A stretch of DNA of 64,000 bases, from positions 1-64,000 of the forward strand of contig CATJOM010000035.1 in the NCBI GenBank assembly GCA_949741915.1, given 5' to 3'. Positions 33,337 to 43,075 of this stretch are shown here, one piece after another. Position numbers and translations under genes: made by a program. The notes beneath the pieces are model-generated. The model saw only the letters and a program-made list of their open reading frames with translations. It made no database searches and had not been told where the DNA came from. Position 1 is the first letter of the stretch. Every line of letters begins with the position of its first letter. Source of the DNA: an uncultured Candidatus Melainabacteria bacterium. Its GTDB lineage: Bacteria > Cyanobacteriota > Vampirovibrionia > Gastranaerophilales > Gastranaerophilaceae.

Positions 33337-34769
33337 AAAATAGAATTAAAAAAATAATTGATAATGATGTGTTTCTTTCAAAAATAAGAAAGCTTTTAAA
33401 TGGTAAAGAAGCATATCTTGCTGGAGGATACATAAGGGATTTAGCGCTTAGCAAACGCAGCAGCGAAATTGTCTACGGCAAAAATGCAGACAAGGATGGA
33501 TTTTTAGATTTTAATGACCTCACAGCAGCAGACAGAAAAGATATTTTACGCGACAGGGACATTGTGCTTTTTAATGTGGATACAGAAAAGGTTTCAAGAA
33601 ACATTGCAGACAATTTAGGTGCAGCGTTTGTCGAACTAGACAATGAGAATAAAATATACCGAATTGTTGCAGGAGAGGATTATACAGATATAGCACAGGG
33701 TTTAAACAATAATATTGATGATGATATTAACAGACGCGATTTTTGCATAAATTCAATATTCTATAACCTAAATACGGGTGAATTTTATGATAAAAACAAT
33801 GGTTTTTATAACTTAGAGAAAAAAATTATAAGAACTTATGATATAAAAAATCTTGCGGATGACCCCTTGAGAATGCTTCGTGCTTACAGGTTTAAGGCAC
33901 AGCTTGGCTTTAGGATAGACAATGATATTAAAAATTTTATTAAAAAAAATAATACAAGCCTTAATATTATTGCAAAAGAAAGAATTAATCAGGAAATTTT
34001 AAAAACATTTGAAGGGGATTTTCTTGTACAATCACTTCTTGAAATGCATGATATAGGCCTTTTAGAAGCTATCTTTCCATTTATTAAAGAAATTAAAAAA
34101 ATTCCCCCAAACACTCATCACCACCTGGATTTAGTACATCATTCAATAGAAACGGTTAATAATATAAGGATTAATAAGCCCCTTCTGAAGCTTGCGGCTT
34201 TTTATCATGACATTGGAAAGCCCTTATGTTGGACGATAGAAGCTGACACTGGAAGGCATAGGTTCATAGGACATGATGAGAAGGGTGGAGAGCTTGTAAA
34301 AAAAGAGCTTTCGAGTTTAAAATTTTCAAACAGACAGATTGAATATATTTCAAAGATGGTAAAACATCATATTTACCCATCATCATTAATGAGCCAAAAT
34401 ACAGATGAAAACGGGGTTTCAAAAAAAGCTATGGCAAGATTTGTAAGAAAAATACACCCCGATGTTGAAGATTTAATTGAGCTTGCAAGGGCGGACCGCT
34501 TAAGCGCTAGAGGTGAGGCTGTAAGCGATGATATGGTTAAAAAAAACCTACAGAGCCTTGAAGTGCTTCTTAATTACTATAAAAGTATGCGAGACAGATT
34601 ACAGGAAATGCCGAAGCTGCTAAATGGCAAGGAAATAATGGAAATACTAAATATTAAGCCAGGCCCCTTTTTGGGTGAAATAATAGACGAATTAAAAGAG
34701 GCACAGATTATTGGAGAAGTTAAGGATAAGGAAGAAGCAAAAATTTTTGTTGAAAAATATAAGGTTTAA
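33333..34769 (+). CDS. cca: tRNA nucleotidyltransferase (CCA-adding/poly-A polymerase family) with HD domain and EF-hand-like insertion
   Basis: 478 aa, TTG start. The head domain has 'LAGGYIRDLAL' (GGxxRD) and 'INRRDFCINSIFYNL' (RRDF-type), then 'DPLRMLRAYRFKAQLGF'. An HD domain follows with 'HHLDLVHHSIETV' and 'AAFYHDIGKP'. The segment between GGxxRD and the DxD strand is about 40 residues longer than usual and contains the loop NADKDGFLDFND, a perfect EF-hand calcium pattern, where the catalytic DxD would be expected shortly afterwards ('RDRDIVLF'). The tRNA in this window lacks an encoded CCA, so such an activity is needed. Confidence 0.85.
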   Translation: MKNRIKKIIDNDVFLSKIRKLLNGKEAYLAGGYIRDLALSKRSSEIVYGKNADKDGFLDFNDLTAADRKDILRDRDIVLFNVDTEKVSRNIADNLGAAFVELDNENKIYRIVAGEDYTDIAQGLNNNIDDDINRRDFCINSIFYNLNTGEFYDKNNGFYNLEKKIIRTYDIKNLADDPLRMLRAYRFKAQLGFRIDNDIKNFIKKNNTSLNIIAKERINQEILKTFEGDFLVQSLLEMHDIGLLEAIFPFIKEIKKIPPNTHHHLDLVHHSIETVNNIRINKPLLKLAAFYHDIGKPLCWTIEADTGRHRFIGHDEKGGELVKKELSSLKFSNRQIEYISKMVKHHIYPSSLMSQNTDENGVSKKAMARFVRKIHPDVEDLIELARADRLSARGEAVSDDMVKKNLQSLEVLLNYYKSMRDRLQEMPKLLNGKEIMEILNIKPGPFLGEIIDELKEAQIIGEVKDKEEAKIFVEKYKV

Positions 34770-35000
34770 GATAGCAACATATAACTAGTAAAAAGTTTTT
34801 CAGAATTTTTGTAAAGCTTTGTAACAAAATATAGCAAAGTGCTCAATTTTATACTTTATATATACTTTATATATATGTAAGAGATAACAAACAAAATAAA
34901 ATCAAAAACTTACAAAATCCAATTAAGAATTCAATCCAAACATTTAATAAACACGATTTTTCCACACAAAACCTAACTTCCTAACCTTCCCTTCCTATTA
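34770..35000. other. Non-coding stretch after the CCA gene
   Basis: AT-rich with a short tandem repeat (ATACTTTATAT, two copies near 34853-34875), then a C-rich, A-rich unstructured stretch up to the terminator at 35008. It may be a 3' UTR or a small transcript. There is no open frame. Confidence 0.35.
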
Positions 35001-35007
35001 AAGATTT

Positions 35008-35038
35008 ACTCCCGTTTTTCGGGAGTTTTTTTTATTTT
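35008..35038 (+). terminator. Strong Rho-independent terminator
   Basis: ACTCCCG-TTTTT-CGGGAGT followed by eight T, then ATTTTT. Confidence 0.9.
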
Positions 35039-35590
35039 TAATTCTGCACTGAACTGCGGTGTCTTAATATCTGCAGTGATTGTTCAAAGTGGCCATTCGA
35101 AATTATATGCTAGTAAAAATTTCTACTGCTTTTATCAAGTTTTAAATAATATTTACCATAAAAGTGCTGCCATTGATGCATCAAATAACAAAAAGGACGA
35201 AGCAGAGCATTTTGATACATTGATTAATAGATTTAATTTTAGTTTGTATACGCTATACTTTTAATAATTTTAATAAACCAATTTTAAAATATTAAATAAC
35301 TGCTCTCGACATCCACCCGACAAGATATTAGTTGACTGCAAGGTGGAAAGAAAAAGGAGAAATAGACAAAAATAATATTCATTAAGCAAGCCCTGCTGTT
35401 CGTAAGGCTCTTGATTGACCTAGTTTTAGTGATATTCTTCTAGGGCAAGAATGCCAGGGCAGAAATGTCTTGCCATTTCTAATATATTAGAACCCTCTTT
35501 TATAATCATTGCAAGCAGATAAAGATTAGGGAAAGACTTTTTAGTATTCTACGAGCGTATCTTCAAAATAAGTTTAAGCTTAAAAACAAA
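35039..35590. other. Intergenic region with an inverted repeat
   Basis: No supported gene; a 62-codon frame at 35076-35264 has no domain or ribosome site. GGCAAGA (35444-35450) and TCTTGCC (35468-35474) form a dyad around a C/G-rich core. There is another GC-richer patch at about 35305-35355. It could hide a small RNA, but nothing firm is visible. Confidence 0.35.
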
Positions 35591-35613
35591 AGCCCTGTTC
35601 AAAAAACAGAGCT
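35580..35613 (-). terminator. Terminator of 285-aa hypothetical gene
   Basis: On the minus strand AGCTCTGTT and AACAGGGCT pair (one wobble) around TTTTG, then TTTTGTTTTT. Confidence 0.75.
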
Positions 35614-35666
35614 AAGGTAAATACCGTTAATAAAATATGAAAAATCATTACAATATAATGCCTTTA

Positions 35667-36524
35667 TTATGAAGCCGTTTGGGCTGAATCTGTGGTTTTG
35701 TTTTTGTTTAGCCAATATTTTAGACCAACACAGATGACACCCACAAAAGCACCAAGGGCAAGTGTCCATTTTGAACTTTTAGCATATGTTGCAGCCTTGC
35801 TAAGCAGCCCCGTAACACCATCTTTTGCTATTGCTTCTGTGCCTTTTTTTGCAATATGCTTAGCGCCAAGCACTCCGAATGTCGCAGCACCGCCAACAGC
35901 AGCACCGCCAACCTTAAGGGCTGTGTCAATTCCTGCTTTAGGCTGTTCTATTACTTTGGACTTAAAGTCCTTAGCATCATTTGTCTGCGTAAACCACACG
36001 GTTAAGGGATTAGAATTTTTAAGGCCGCTTACGAATGAACTATCTGCATATTTTGCAATGTCACCCTGGAGCGTTGTATCGCAAGCACCCAGATATGCTT
36101 CTTCTATTTTTGTTTTAATATCATCTTCACTATAGCCTTGATACTGCTGATAGCTTGAAAGCGTTTCCAGTATTTCATTATATTCATCAATGGCAGCATC
36201 GGTTCTACCGTCCTCAAGAAGATTCTTTATTGTCTGACAGTTCTTTGCAAGTGTATTACCCTGGCTTAAATCTTTTTGTTGATAGGATTGTGCGGTTTTA
36301 TTGATATCATACATACCTTCATAGCTGTTTTTTGTATTTTCTACATAGTTTTCATTAGCATAAAGGTTTCCGAAACCGCCAGAATATATGCTGTATGGCA
36401 TACTGTAGTTGTTATAAAGACCTGTAGAGCCATATATACCTGAACTGTAGTTATTATAGCCGGATGTTGTTCCTGTAATTAAACCAAGTCCGTTTAATGA
36501 GCTATAAGCAGATGTTCCTATCAT
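35667..36524 (-). CDS. Hypothetical protein with Tyr/Ser/Gly-rich N-terminus and C-terminal membrane helix
   Basis: 285 aa, not recognised. Residues 1-60 are low-complexity Tyr/Asn/Gly/Ser ('SGYNNYSSGIYGSTGLYNNY'). Residues 75-190 are helical and charged. Residues 200-285 contain Ala/Gly-rich hydrophobic stretches ('LKVGGAAVGGAATFGVLGA', 'KWTLALGAFVGVICVGLKYWL') likely to span the membrane, with a short polar tail. There is no signal peptide. Glycine-zipper-like pieces suggest membrane association. It has its own terminator, and nothing nearby on the same strand gives a functional clue. Confidence 0.6.
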   Translation of the reverse strand: MIGTSAYSSLNGLGLITGTTSGYNNYSSGIYGSTGLYNNYSMPYSIYSGGFGNLYANENYVENTKNSYEGMYDINKTAQSYQQKDLSQGNTLAKNCQTIKNLLEDGRTDAAIDEYNEILETLSSYQQYQGYSEDDIKTKIEEAYLGACDTTLQGDIAKYADSSFVSGLKNSNPLTVWFTQTNDAKDFKSKVIEQPKAGIDTALKVGGAAVGGAATFGVLGAKHIAKKGTEAIAKDGVTGLLSKAATYAKSSKWTLALGAFVGVICVGLKYWLNKNKTTDSAQTAS

Positions 36525-36975
36525 CTTATATTTTTCCTTCCACTGAAACTTTTATTTTAAACTAACCTTACACATTAATAAAAACATTTAGGGCGGAAAA
36601 ATTGCTAAAAATAAATTTTGGTGTTAATAAAACTTAATATTTATTTAAGAGCACAAAACAAGGATTCCGGTTGCAAATTTCCAACTCATTCTTTGGTGCA
36701 GTAAAGATTGTTGAATTTTACAAAAACCCCGACAAGGTTCGTTGGAATTATTATATATTGCTTGATTTATATACATGTTAATAACTTACCCTAAACAATT
36801 AGAATATTTGTGTGCATATCTCAATAATTGAATTATTCACTACCAATAAGCATAAGTGTTTGTATATGATTAACTTTTCTTTACAAAAAGATATTTTCTT
36901 TGTAACAAAAATGCCAGACTAGGCGATATAATGTAGAATGTTATTGTAACATTGTTAAATTGGGGTAATTAGTTA
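36525..36975. other. Divergent spacer upstream of pilT
   Basis: 451 bases without a gene. TATAAT at 36927-36932 is the best -10 for pilT; its -35 is unclear. GGGG at 36962-36965 precedes the pilT ATG by about 10 nt. Confidence 0.4.
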
Positions 36976-38079
36976 ATGTTTAATATAGAGGAATTTTTAA
37001 CCAGGGTAAATAAAACAAAGGCCTCAGATATTCACTTAAAGCTAGGAAAAGTTCCGTCTTTAAGAATAGCCGGGAGTATCATAAAAATAGATGAGCCCGC
37101 CATTACAGAAGAAGATTTTGATAATATGTTAAATACCATGCTCTATGGTGATTTAGCTGCAAAAATAAAATCCAAAAATGACGTGGATTTTACTTATGAA
37201 ATTCGCGGTGTCTCAAGATACAGGGTAAACTACTGCAAAGAATTAGGATACCCCAAATTAACATTAAGGACAATTCCTTATACAATACCAACTCTTGAGG
37301 AATTATCTTTGCCAAATTCACTTGAAGTATTTACAAAATTTAACAATGGGATTGTCTTGATTACAGGCGCAACAAGTTCGGGAAAATCTACAACAATTGC
37401 CTCGCTGCTTGAAATTATCAACAAAGAAAGACAAAAACATATTGTAACAATTGAAGATCCTATTGAATTTTTATATACAGATAAAAAATGTCTGATATCC
37501 CAAAGGGGCGTAGGAGTAGATGTAGACTCATTTTCGGACGGCATAAAATATGCCCTGAGACAGGATCCTGATATTATTGTGGTTGGTGAAATAAGAGACA
37601 GAGACACTATGGAAAGCGCTCTTAATGCTGCAGAAACAGGTCATCTTGTGTTTTCCACAATTCACACAAATTCAGCTTCACAAACAATAAACAGAATATT
37701 AGGACTTTTTGATGATTCCACAAGAGGTTTTATCAGAGACAGATTTGCAAAAGTTTTAAGGGGCACAATAGCACAAAAATTAATATCAAGAACGGATAAG
37801 ACAGGCCTTGCCCCGGCACTTGAAATTATGTGTTCAACTCCTGCTATTGTTGATTATATACAGAAAAACCAGCTTGAAGAAATAGACACATCAATAAAAA
37901 GAGGAACTTCACAGAATATGTCATCTATGAATAGTTCTATTTTTAAACTGTTTAAAAATGGTATTGTAAGCAAGGAAGACGCACTTGAAGCAAGTGATGA
38001 TACGACAGAACTAAGCCAGATGATGAGAGGGATTTATCATGGCAGTGCATCAGCAAACCCTGCAGATGATTTACTATAA
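36976..38079 (+). CDS. pilT: Type IV pilus retraction ATPase PilT
   Basis: 367 aa. Hexameric motor that depolymerises type IV pili. An N-terminal PAS-like domain ('ASDIHLKLGKVPSLRI') is followed by Walker A 'GATSSGKSTTI', the Asp box 'TIEDPIEFLY', Walker B 'ALRQDPDIIVVGEIRD', and the His box 'TGHLVFSTIHTNSA'. 'ETGHL' and no N-terminal zinc region separate it from PilB/GspE. The next gene begins 18 nt later. It supports the presence of type IV pili, in line with the prepilin-like gene at 24.9 kb. Confidence 0.94.
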   Translation: MFNIEEFLTRVNKTKASDIHLKLGKVPSLRIAGSIIKIDEPAITEEDFDNMLNTMLYGDLAAKIKSKNDVDFTYEIRGVSRYRVNYCKELGYPKLTLRTIPYTIPTLEELSLPNSLEVFTKFNNGIVLITGATSSGKSTTIASLLEIINKERQKHIVTIEDPIEFLYTDKKCLISQRGVGVDVDSFSDGIKYALRQDPDIIVVGEIRDRDTMESALNAAETGHLVFSTIHTNSASQTINRILGLFDDSTRGFIRDRFAKVLRGTIAQKLISRTDKTGLAPALEIMCSTPAIVDYIQKNQLEEIDTSIKRGTSQNMSSMNSSIFKLFKNGIVSKEDALEASDDTTELSQMMRGIYHGSASANPADDLL

Positions 38080-38096
38080 GGAGAGAAAATAAGAAA

Positions 38097-39731
38097 ATGG
38101 CGCCATTTCCTGAATCAGAAGATATGACCATAAAAAGAATTATGGTTGCCCTTAGAAAAAATGATTATCAGCTTTTAAAAATGGGCACATACAAACTCCA
38201 TGAGAAATTCCACACAGGGCATGAGTTTGAGCTAGTTGATGATTTAAGGCAGATACTTGAAACCGTTGAAAAAAAACAATATCCGCCAGAAATTTCAGAC
38301 ATATTATGCTCAACCATTAAGGATATTCTATCCAAAAAGGCGATGAAGCAAATCTCCTGGGAAAATCAAATTCTCCCGTCTGACAGCGGCAAAAACGAAG
38401 CACCAGATATACTGCAGCCCGTCAATATTCAAGAGTATAATCTAAAAAACAATCAGGAAAATGACATTAAAGAACTTGCACAGGCTATCAATTCAAGCAG
38501 ACAGGAGCAGAGCTCTTTAGCTGAGCTAAACAGAATCAACCTCAATTCTTCAATCAGTGAAAATACAAATCATATGCCTGCACAGCCTCAAATCCAAGGA
38601 TACAACAATATGCAATCTGCTGGGCAGATGTCTGCACAAAACACCTATTACAGACCGGCACAGCAAGTGTCACCTTTAAGCACTGCACAGACACATCAAA
38701 CGCTAACACAGCCCATGCAAACAACCAACCAGGTTGAAAATATTCAGACACAGGCCATCGGGCAGCCCGAAATGCGAAATGCAGGAGCTCAGAATCCCAC
38801 TGCGCAAAATGCAATGCAAAATATCCAGCAAGTGCAAAGCGCATATATACAGAATGTTCAACAAAATTCAACACAAAATCTTTCACCCCAAGGCCAAAAT
38901 GAAACAGCACCCGCCAGGGAAGATGGTGGCATCAAAAATATTGCGGTATTCTATGACGATTTTAAGAATGATATAGATTTTTCAAGGGTAAAAGATTATA
39001 AGAATAACCTAAATTTGTTGTTTTCAAAAAATGCAAGCGGACAGGATTATAATATATTGCAGCAGATTTCATCGCTGACACAGCTTCTTGACACCGATGC
39101 TTCGGGCATTGATAAGATAATTTCAATGTTATCAACCTCAAAGGGGAAGGTTTCGTTTGTGACAGCATCACAAAGCCAGCATATTTCAAGAATCTTCTGT
39201 GAAAAAAATATTGATTTCGATATTCCTTTTGTGAAAAAGGCAAAGGATAAAAATACAGCGTTTGACTTGATTCCAATGGTGGGCGCAACAAATATTTTTG
39301 TCTGCTCTAATTGCAACCTGAGAACACTAAAAACAGATTTCAATACAAGAACTTTAAGTGTTCAATGCCCGCACTGCGACGGGGCTGCTTTTCCTGATAT
39401 TTATGCAGTAAATTCGTATAATCCTGACTGTAACCCGGTTTTCTGGCACAGAGCGCTTGCCGCCTTAATAAAATCTCAGATATGGATACTTGTTAACCCA
39501 CCTTTAGATGAGAATAAGGAAGTTATTTTTGATTTTATAAAAACAGCATATGAAACCAATACGCCATCAAAAATTTATATTTTATCAAGAGAGAACGATA
39601 AAAAAGAATTCTACAGGCAAATGTTTATGTCAATAAATGAAGACTGCGAAATTAAGCTTAATTTTTCAGACCAGGATAAACTTTGCGAAGAATTTATCAA
39701 TGAAGAAATAATAAAAAAGGTTTTTGCCTAA
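38097..39731 (+). CDS. Hypothetical Gln-rich protein with C-terminal zinc-ribbon/Sir2-like region
   Basis: 544 aa. Residues 1-100 are helical; about 110-300 are low-complexity Gln/Asn/Thr/Pro ('NMQSAGQMSAQNTYYRPAQQ'). The C-terminal 230 residues carry CxxC...CxxC ('CSNCNL', 'CPHCDG') in a setting reminiscent of the sirtuin zinc module, followed by Rossmann-like strands ('SQIWILVNPPL', 'SKIYILSREND'). The catalytic His and NAD motifs of sirtuins are not evident. A good ribosome site (AAGGAG) sits before the ATG. Co-transcribed with pilT, so a pilus-related role is possible but unproven. Confidence 0.6.
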   Translation: MAPFPESEDMTIKRIMVALRKNDYQLLKMGTYKLHEKFHTGHEFELVDDLRQILETVEKKQYPPEISDILCSTIKDILSKKAMKQISWENQILPSDSGKNEAPDILQPVNIQEYNLKNNQENDIKELAQAINSSRQEQSSLAELNRINLNSSISENTNHMPAQPQIQGYNNMQSAGQMSAQNTYYRPAQQVSPLSTAQTHQTLTQPMQTTNQVENIQTQAIGQPEMRNAGAQNPTAQNAMQNIQQVQSAYIQNVQQNSTQNLSPQGQNETAPAREDGGIKNIAVFYDDFKNDIDFSRVKDYKNNLNLLFSKNASGQDYNILQQISSLTQLLDTDASGIDKIISMLSTSKGKVSFVTASQSQHISRIFCEKNIDFDIPFVKKAKDKNTAFDLIPMVGATNIFVCSNCNLRTLKTDFNTRTLSVQCPHCDGAAFPDIYAVNSYNPDCNPVFWHRALAALIKSQIWILVNPPLDENKEVIFDFIKTAYETNTPSKIYILSRENDKKEFYRQMFMSINEDCEIKLNFSDQDKLCEEFINEEIIKKVFA

Positions 39732-39801
39732 AAAGATGGGCTTAGAGCTTAAAAAAATAAACCAGTAAAAGACACGGACAGAAAAACAAATACGGACAAA
39801 A

Positions 39802-40587
39802 ATGAATACCTTTACCACAGATGCTATAAATATAAAATCATACCCCTTGAGTGAGAATGACAATCTTGTTGTTATGTTCTCAAAGGACAGAGGGCTTATT
39901 AAGGGGGTTGCAAAGGGCGTAAAAAAACCAAAAAGCAAACTTGGTGCAAGAATGCAGGCACTTGTTTGTAACAAACTTATGCTTAATGAAGGAAGGAACC
40001 TTGATGTTATAAGGGAGGCCCAGGCCATCAATCCTTTTAATAAATTAAGGTATGATCTTGAAAAGCTTAATTATTCAATATATTTAACTGAAATAATAGC
40101 TAATTTCTGCCGCGAAAATACGGAAGAAGAGCCAGAGATTAACAAAAATATATATGAACTTTTCTATAAAACGCTTGAAAACATTTCTAATGCAGATAAT
40201 TTCGTAAGGATAATTTTAAGCGTATTAAAGTTTCAATTAAAATTTATGAGAGAAATAGGCCTCGGGCTTGAGTTTGGGCATTGCCTCAAGTGTTCTTCGA
40301 AAATAGACGGGGACAGCTACCTTTCTATTGAAAATTGCGGAGTTATATGCAAACATTGCCTGAATGAAGCGGGTGGCACTGGGCACAAAATAAGGATTCA
40401 CATTAAAATAAAAGAATTTTTATGTGAGATATTAGGATATAATATAGATGAGCCCACAAAATATGATAATTTAGTGAACGAAAAGGTGGTATTAAGCTGT
40501 TTTAACCTTTTAAGAAAATATATAGACAGCCAGACAGGAAGAGAATACAAAGCACTAAAAGTGCTTGAGATGACAAAGGTGAGCTAA
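39802..40587 (+). CDS. recO: DNA repair protein RecO
   Basis: 261 aa. RecO loads RecA with RecF/RecR. An N-terminal OB fold ('TTDAINIKSYPLSENDNLVVMFSKDRGLIKGVAKGVKKPKSK') and helical core lead to a zinc finger of the RecO type: 'CLKCSSKI' and 'CGVICKHCLNEAGG'. The stop and the next start share TAATG, so translation is coupled to the TPR gene. Confidence 0.92.
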   Translation: MNTFTTDAINIKSYPLSENDNLVVMFSKDRGLIKGVAKGVKKPKSKLGARMQALVCNKLMLNEGRNLDVIREAQAINPFNKLRYDLEKLNYSIYLTEIIANFCRENTEEEPEINKNIYELFYKTLENISNADNFVRIILSVLKFQLKFMREIGLGLEFGHCLKCSSKIDGDSYLSIENCGVICKHCLNEAGGTGHKIRIHIKIKEFLCEILGYNIDEPTKYDNLVNEKVVLSCFNLLRKYIDSQTGREYKALKVLEMTKVS

Positions 40588-42614
40588 TGAAGAAGAGAGA
40601 ATTTTTAAGTGCATTTTTAATATACATGATACTTTTGTGCTTTAACAATGCAGGTGAAGCAAAGATGTCCCCTGAATCAAATGAATTATATAATCAGGCG
40701 CTAAAATTCGAAAATCAGGGCAGATACGAGGATGCACTCGATTTAATAAAAAAAGCCTTATCTACATCTGAAAACGACGTAGTTTTGACAACAAAATTAG
40801 GTGGATTATACGCCCTTACGGGACAATTAGACAAGGCACTTGAAATATATTCTAAGGCTGTGCAATTAAACCCTGAAGATGCATTTTTACAGATAAGCAT
40901 TGCAAATATATACAAACATCAGGGGAAATATAAGGATGCATTTGACTGTTATTTTCGCGCAATGAACCTAAACCCAAATTATAAATACAATTATCTTAAT
41001 CTTGCAAATACAAAGTATTTAAGCGGCAGCTATGAAGAGGCTATAAAATATTACAGAATATACTTACAAGATTATCCCAATTCAACAGATGCAAGATGTC
41101 TAATTGCAAGCAGCTATCTTAATCTTAAAGATTATAAAAAAGCAATATCTGAATACGAAAAGGCAAAACAGCTTAATATACCTGGTTTTAAAGAATACTC
41201 AAGTCTTGGGCTTGCATATCTTCGGGATAAACAATATATTGAAGCGCAAAAAGAATTCCTGAAGGCGGTTGAATTAAACCCAGGAGACTTTATGGCATAC
41301 GGAAACCTTGCCATTGTACAATCTTATTTAAAGCAGAATGAACTTGCTTTAAGAAATTATAAAAAAGCGTTTGAACTTCAACCTGATTTTGAAAATCTAA
41401 AATTTGATTATGCGAGCCTTCTGGCTTCAATGGGAAGGACGGATGAAGCCATAAAAGCCTATCAGGACTATATTAAAGCTTTTCCAGATGATTCTAATGC
41501 ATATTTAAATCTTGGAATTTTGTATTCAAACTCCAATAAGCCAAAATACGCTATAGCTGTACTGCAAGAGGGTGTTAGAAAAACCCAGGATAACGACATG
41601 AAGAATGAACTTGCAAAAAGCTACTATCAAAATGGCGAATTTGAAAAAGCTACAGAAATATATGACGGCATTCTAACTTCAAAACCTGATAGCCTGAGAG
41701 CTTTATTTAATAAGGGCTTATGCCTGACAGGGCTGGGCAAATATACCGAGGCGGACAAGATATTTAAAAAGGTAAATACAGCATCTGACAGTGAGTTAGA
41801 AAAATATCAGATTACAAGGCTTGATATTAAAAAAAGTATTGCAGGCAATATGGTGGCGGAAGCCAACAGCCTTAAGGACAAGAAGCAGTACGAAAAAGCC
41901 AAAGCAATTTATTCAAAAGCAATAGAACAGGATAATATGAACCCTGATGCATACCTTGGGCTTGCAAAGACATATGAAAACCTAAATGATAAAGAAAAAA
42001 CTATGGAAGCTTACGAGCAGGCAGTTTCAGTGGCGCCTGACAATTCAGGTGTATTAATAGAATATGGCGAAAGCCTTTCAAAAATGGATGAGGATACTAA
42101 GGCACAGGAGACATTTAAAAAAATACTTCAAAACGATTCATCATATTATGAGGCAAGAATTTCCCTTGCAGATAGTTATACGAAGATGAAAAATTATAAA
42201 GATGCCCTCACAGAATATCTTGAAGCCCTAAAATATAATACTGGCGATGACGGGCTTTATATCAAAGTTGGAAATACATATAAATATTTACTTGATAGCA
42301 AAAATGCGATAGCAAATTATAATAAAGCCCTTGAAATCAACCCTGATAATGAAAATGCATATTTTAACATAGGCCTTGTGCAATATGATGACAGTAATAT
42401 AGCAACGGCTATTGAAAACTTTAATAAAGCAATTTCTATTAAAAAAGATTTTGCATTTGCATACTGGGCGCTTGGGGCCTGCTATGAAAAGCAGGATAAG
42501 GCGGATGATGCCATATATAACTATGAAAAATTTATTGAGTATTCTAATGATGATGAATTAATAAAATCAACAAAGGAAAAAATCCGCTCCTTATATGAAA
42601 GCCTTGCATATTAA
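40587..42614 (+). CDS. Large exported TPR protein
   Basis: 675 aa. Signal-like N-terminus ('EFLSAFLIYMILLCFNNAGEA'), then about 17 tetratricopeptide repeats covering the rest, e.g. 'EALKYNTGDDGLYIKVGNTYKY', 'NPDNENAYFNIGLVQYDDS', 'YWALGACYEKQDKADDAIYNYEKF'. TPR arrays serve as protein-binding scaffolds; in this position it probably acts at the envelope. It overlaps recO upstream and the lipoprotein gene downstream by one or two bases, so all are one operon. Confidence 0.85.
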   Translation: MKKREFLSAFLIYMILLCFNNAGEAKMSPESNELYNQALKFENQGRYEDALDLIKKALSTSENDVVLTTKLGGLYALTGQLDKALEIYSKAVQLNPEDAFLQISIANIYKHQGKYKDAFDCYFRAMNLNPNYKYNYLNLANTKYLSGSYEEAIKYYRIYLQDYPNSTDARCLIASSYLNLKDYKKAISEYEKAKQLNIPGFKEYSSLGLAYLRDKQYIEAQKEFLKAVELNPGDFMAYGNLAIVQSYLKQNELALRNYKKAFELQPDFENLKFDYASLLASMGRTDEAIKAYQDYIKAFPDDSNAYLNLGILYSNSNKPKYAIAVLQEGVRKTQDNDMKNELAKSYYQNGEFEKATEIYDGILTSKPDSLRALFNKGLCLTGLGKYTEADKIFKKVNTASDSELEKYQITRLDIKKSIAGNMVAEANSLKDKKQYEKAKAIYSKAIEQDNMNPDAYLGLAKTYENLNDKEKTMEAYEQAVSVAPDNSGVLIEYGESLSKMDEDTKAQETFKKILQNDSSYYEARISLADSYTKMKNYKDALTEYLEALKYNTGDDGLYIKVGNTYKYLLDSKNAIANYNKALEINPDNENAYFNIGLVQYDDSNIATAIENFNKAISIKKDFAFAYWALGACYEKQDKADDAIYNYEKFIEYSNDDELIKSTKEKIRSLYESLAY

Positions 42615-43075
42615 TGAAGAATAAGTTGCAAAAGATTGGCTTATTTGGCCAGACGATGCAAATATTATCATATTGCCTGCGTGGGCTACTTATAATATTA
42701 CTCTGTAGCTTTCTTTGTGGCTGCGATAAAAGCAAACCGGGAATATTATTTTCAAGTACGCCGTTTTCAAAAGAATACGGCTATACGCCACAGGAGATAT
42801 ACAAGAAGGGTAAAAAAATTTATTACCTTTTATATAACCCCAACGATTTCAAGACAAGACTTATCAAAGTGCAGGTATTCAGGAAGGATGATGGCAACAG
42901 TGGTGAATTTTGGGGATATGAATATTTGCATAACAAAACTATAGAGCTGTCTGATAAAAAATATTACACAGATTATTTTATAATCAACAAAAAAGGGTAT
43001 TATATTTTTCAGGTTTTTGAATATACAAACACCATAAAACCCGTGATAAGAGGGGTGGTAAAAGTTAGTGATTAA
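42614..43075 (+). CDS. Putative lipoprotein
   Basis: 153 aa. A hydrophobic N-terminal segment (about 20-36) ends in the lipobox 'SFLCGC', so Cys37 is the likely lipidated residue. The mature part has no family I recognise; it is Tyr/Lys-rich and probably beta ('KIYYLLYNPNDFKTRLIKVQVF', 'KKGYYIFQVFEY'). Translationally coupled on both sides (TAATG with the TPR gene, 8-nt overlap with the next gene). Confidence 0.7.
   Translation: MKNKLQKIGLFGQTMQILSYCLRGLLIILLCSFLCGCDKSKPGILFSSTPFSKEYGYTPQEIYKKGKKIYYLLYNPNDFKTRLIKVQVFRKDDGNSGEFWGYEYLHNKTIELSDKKYYTDYFIINKKGYYIFQVFEYTNTIKPVIRGVVKVSD

Noticed and set aside
35076-35264. 62-codon plus-strand frame
   Set aside because: No ribosome site or recognisable features; lies in a spacer just beyond a terminator.
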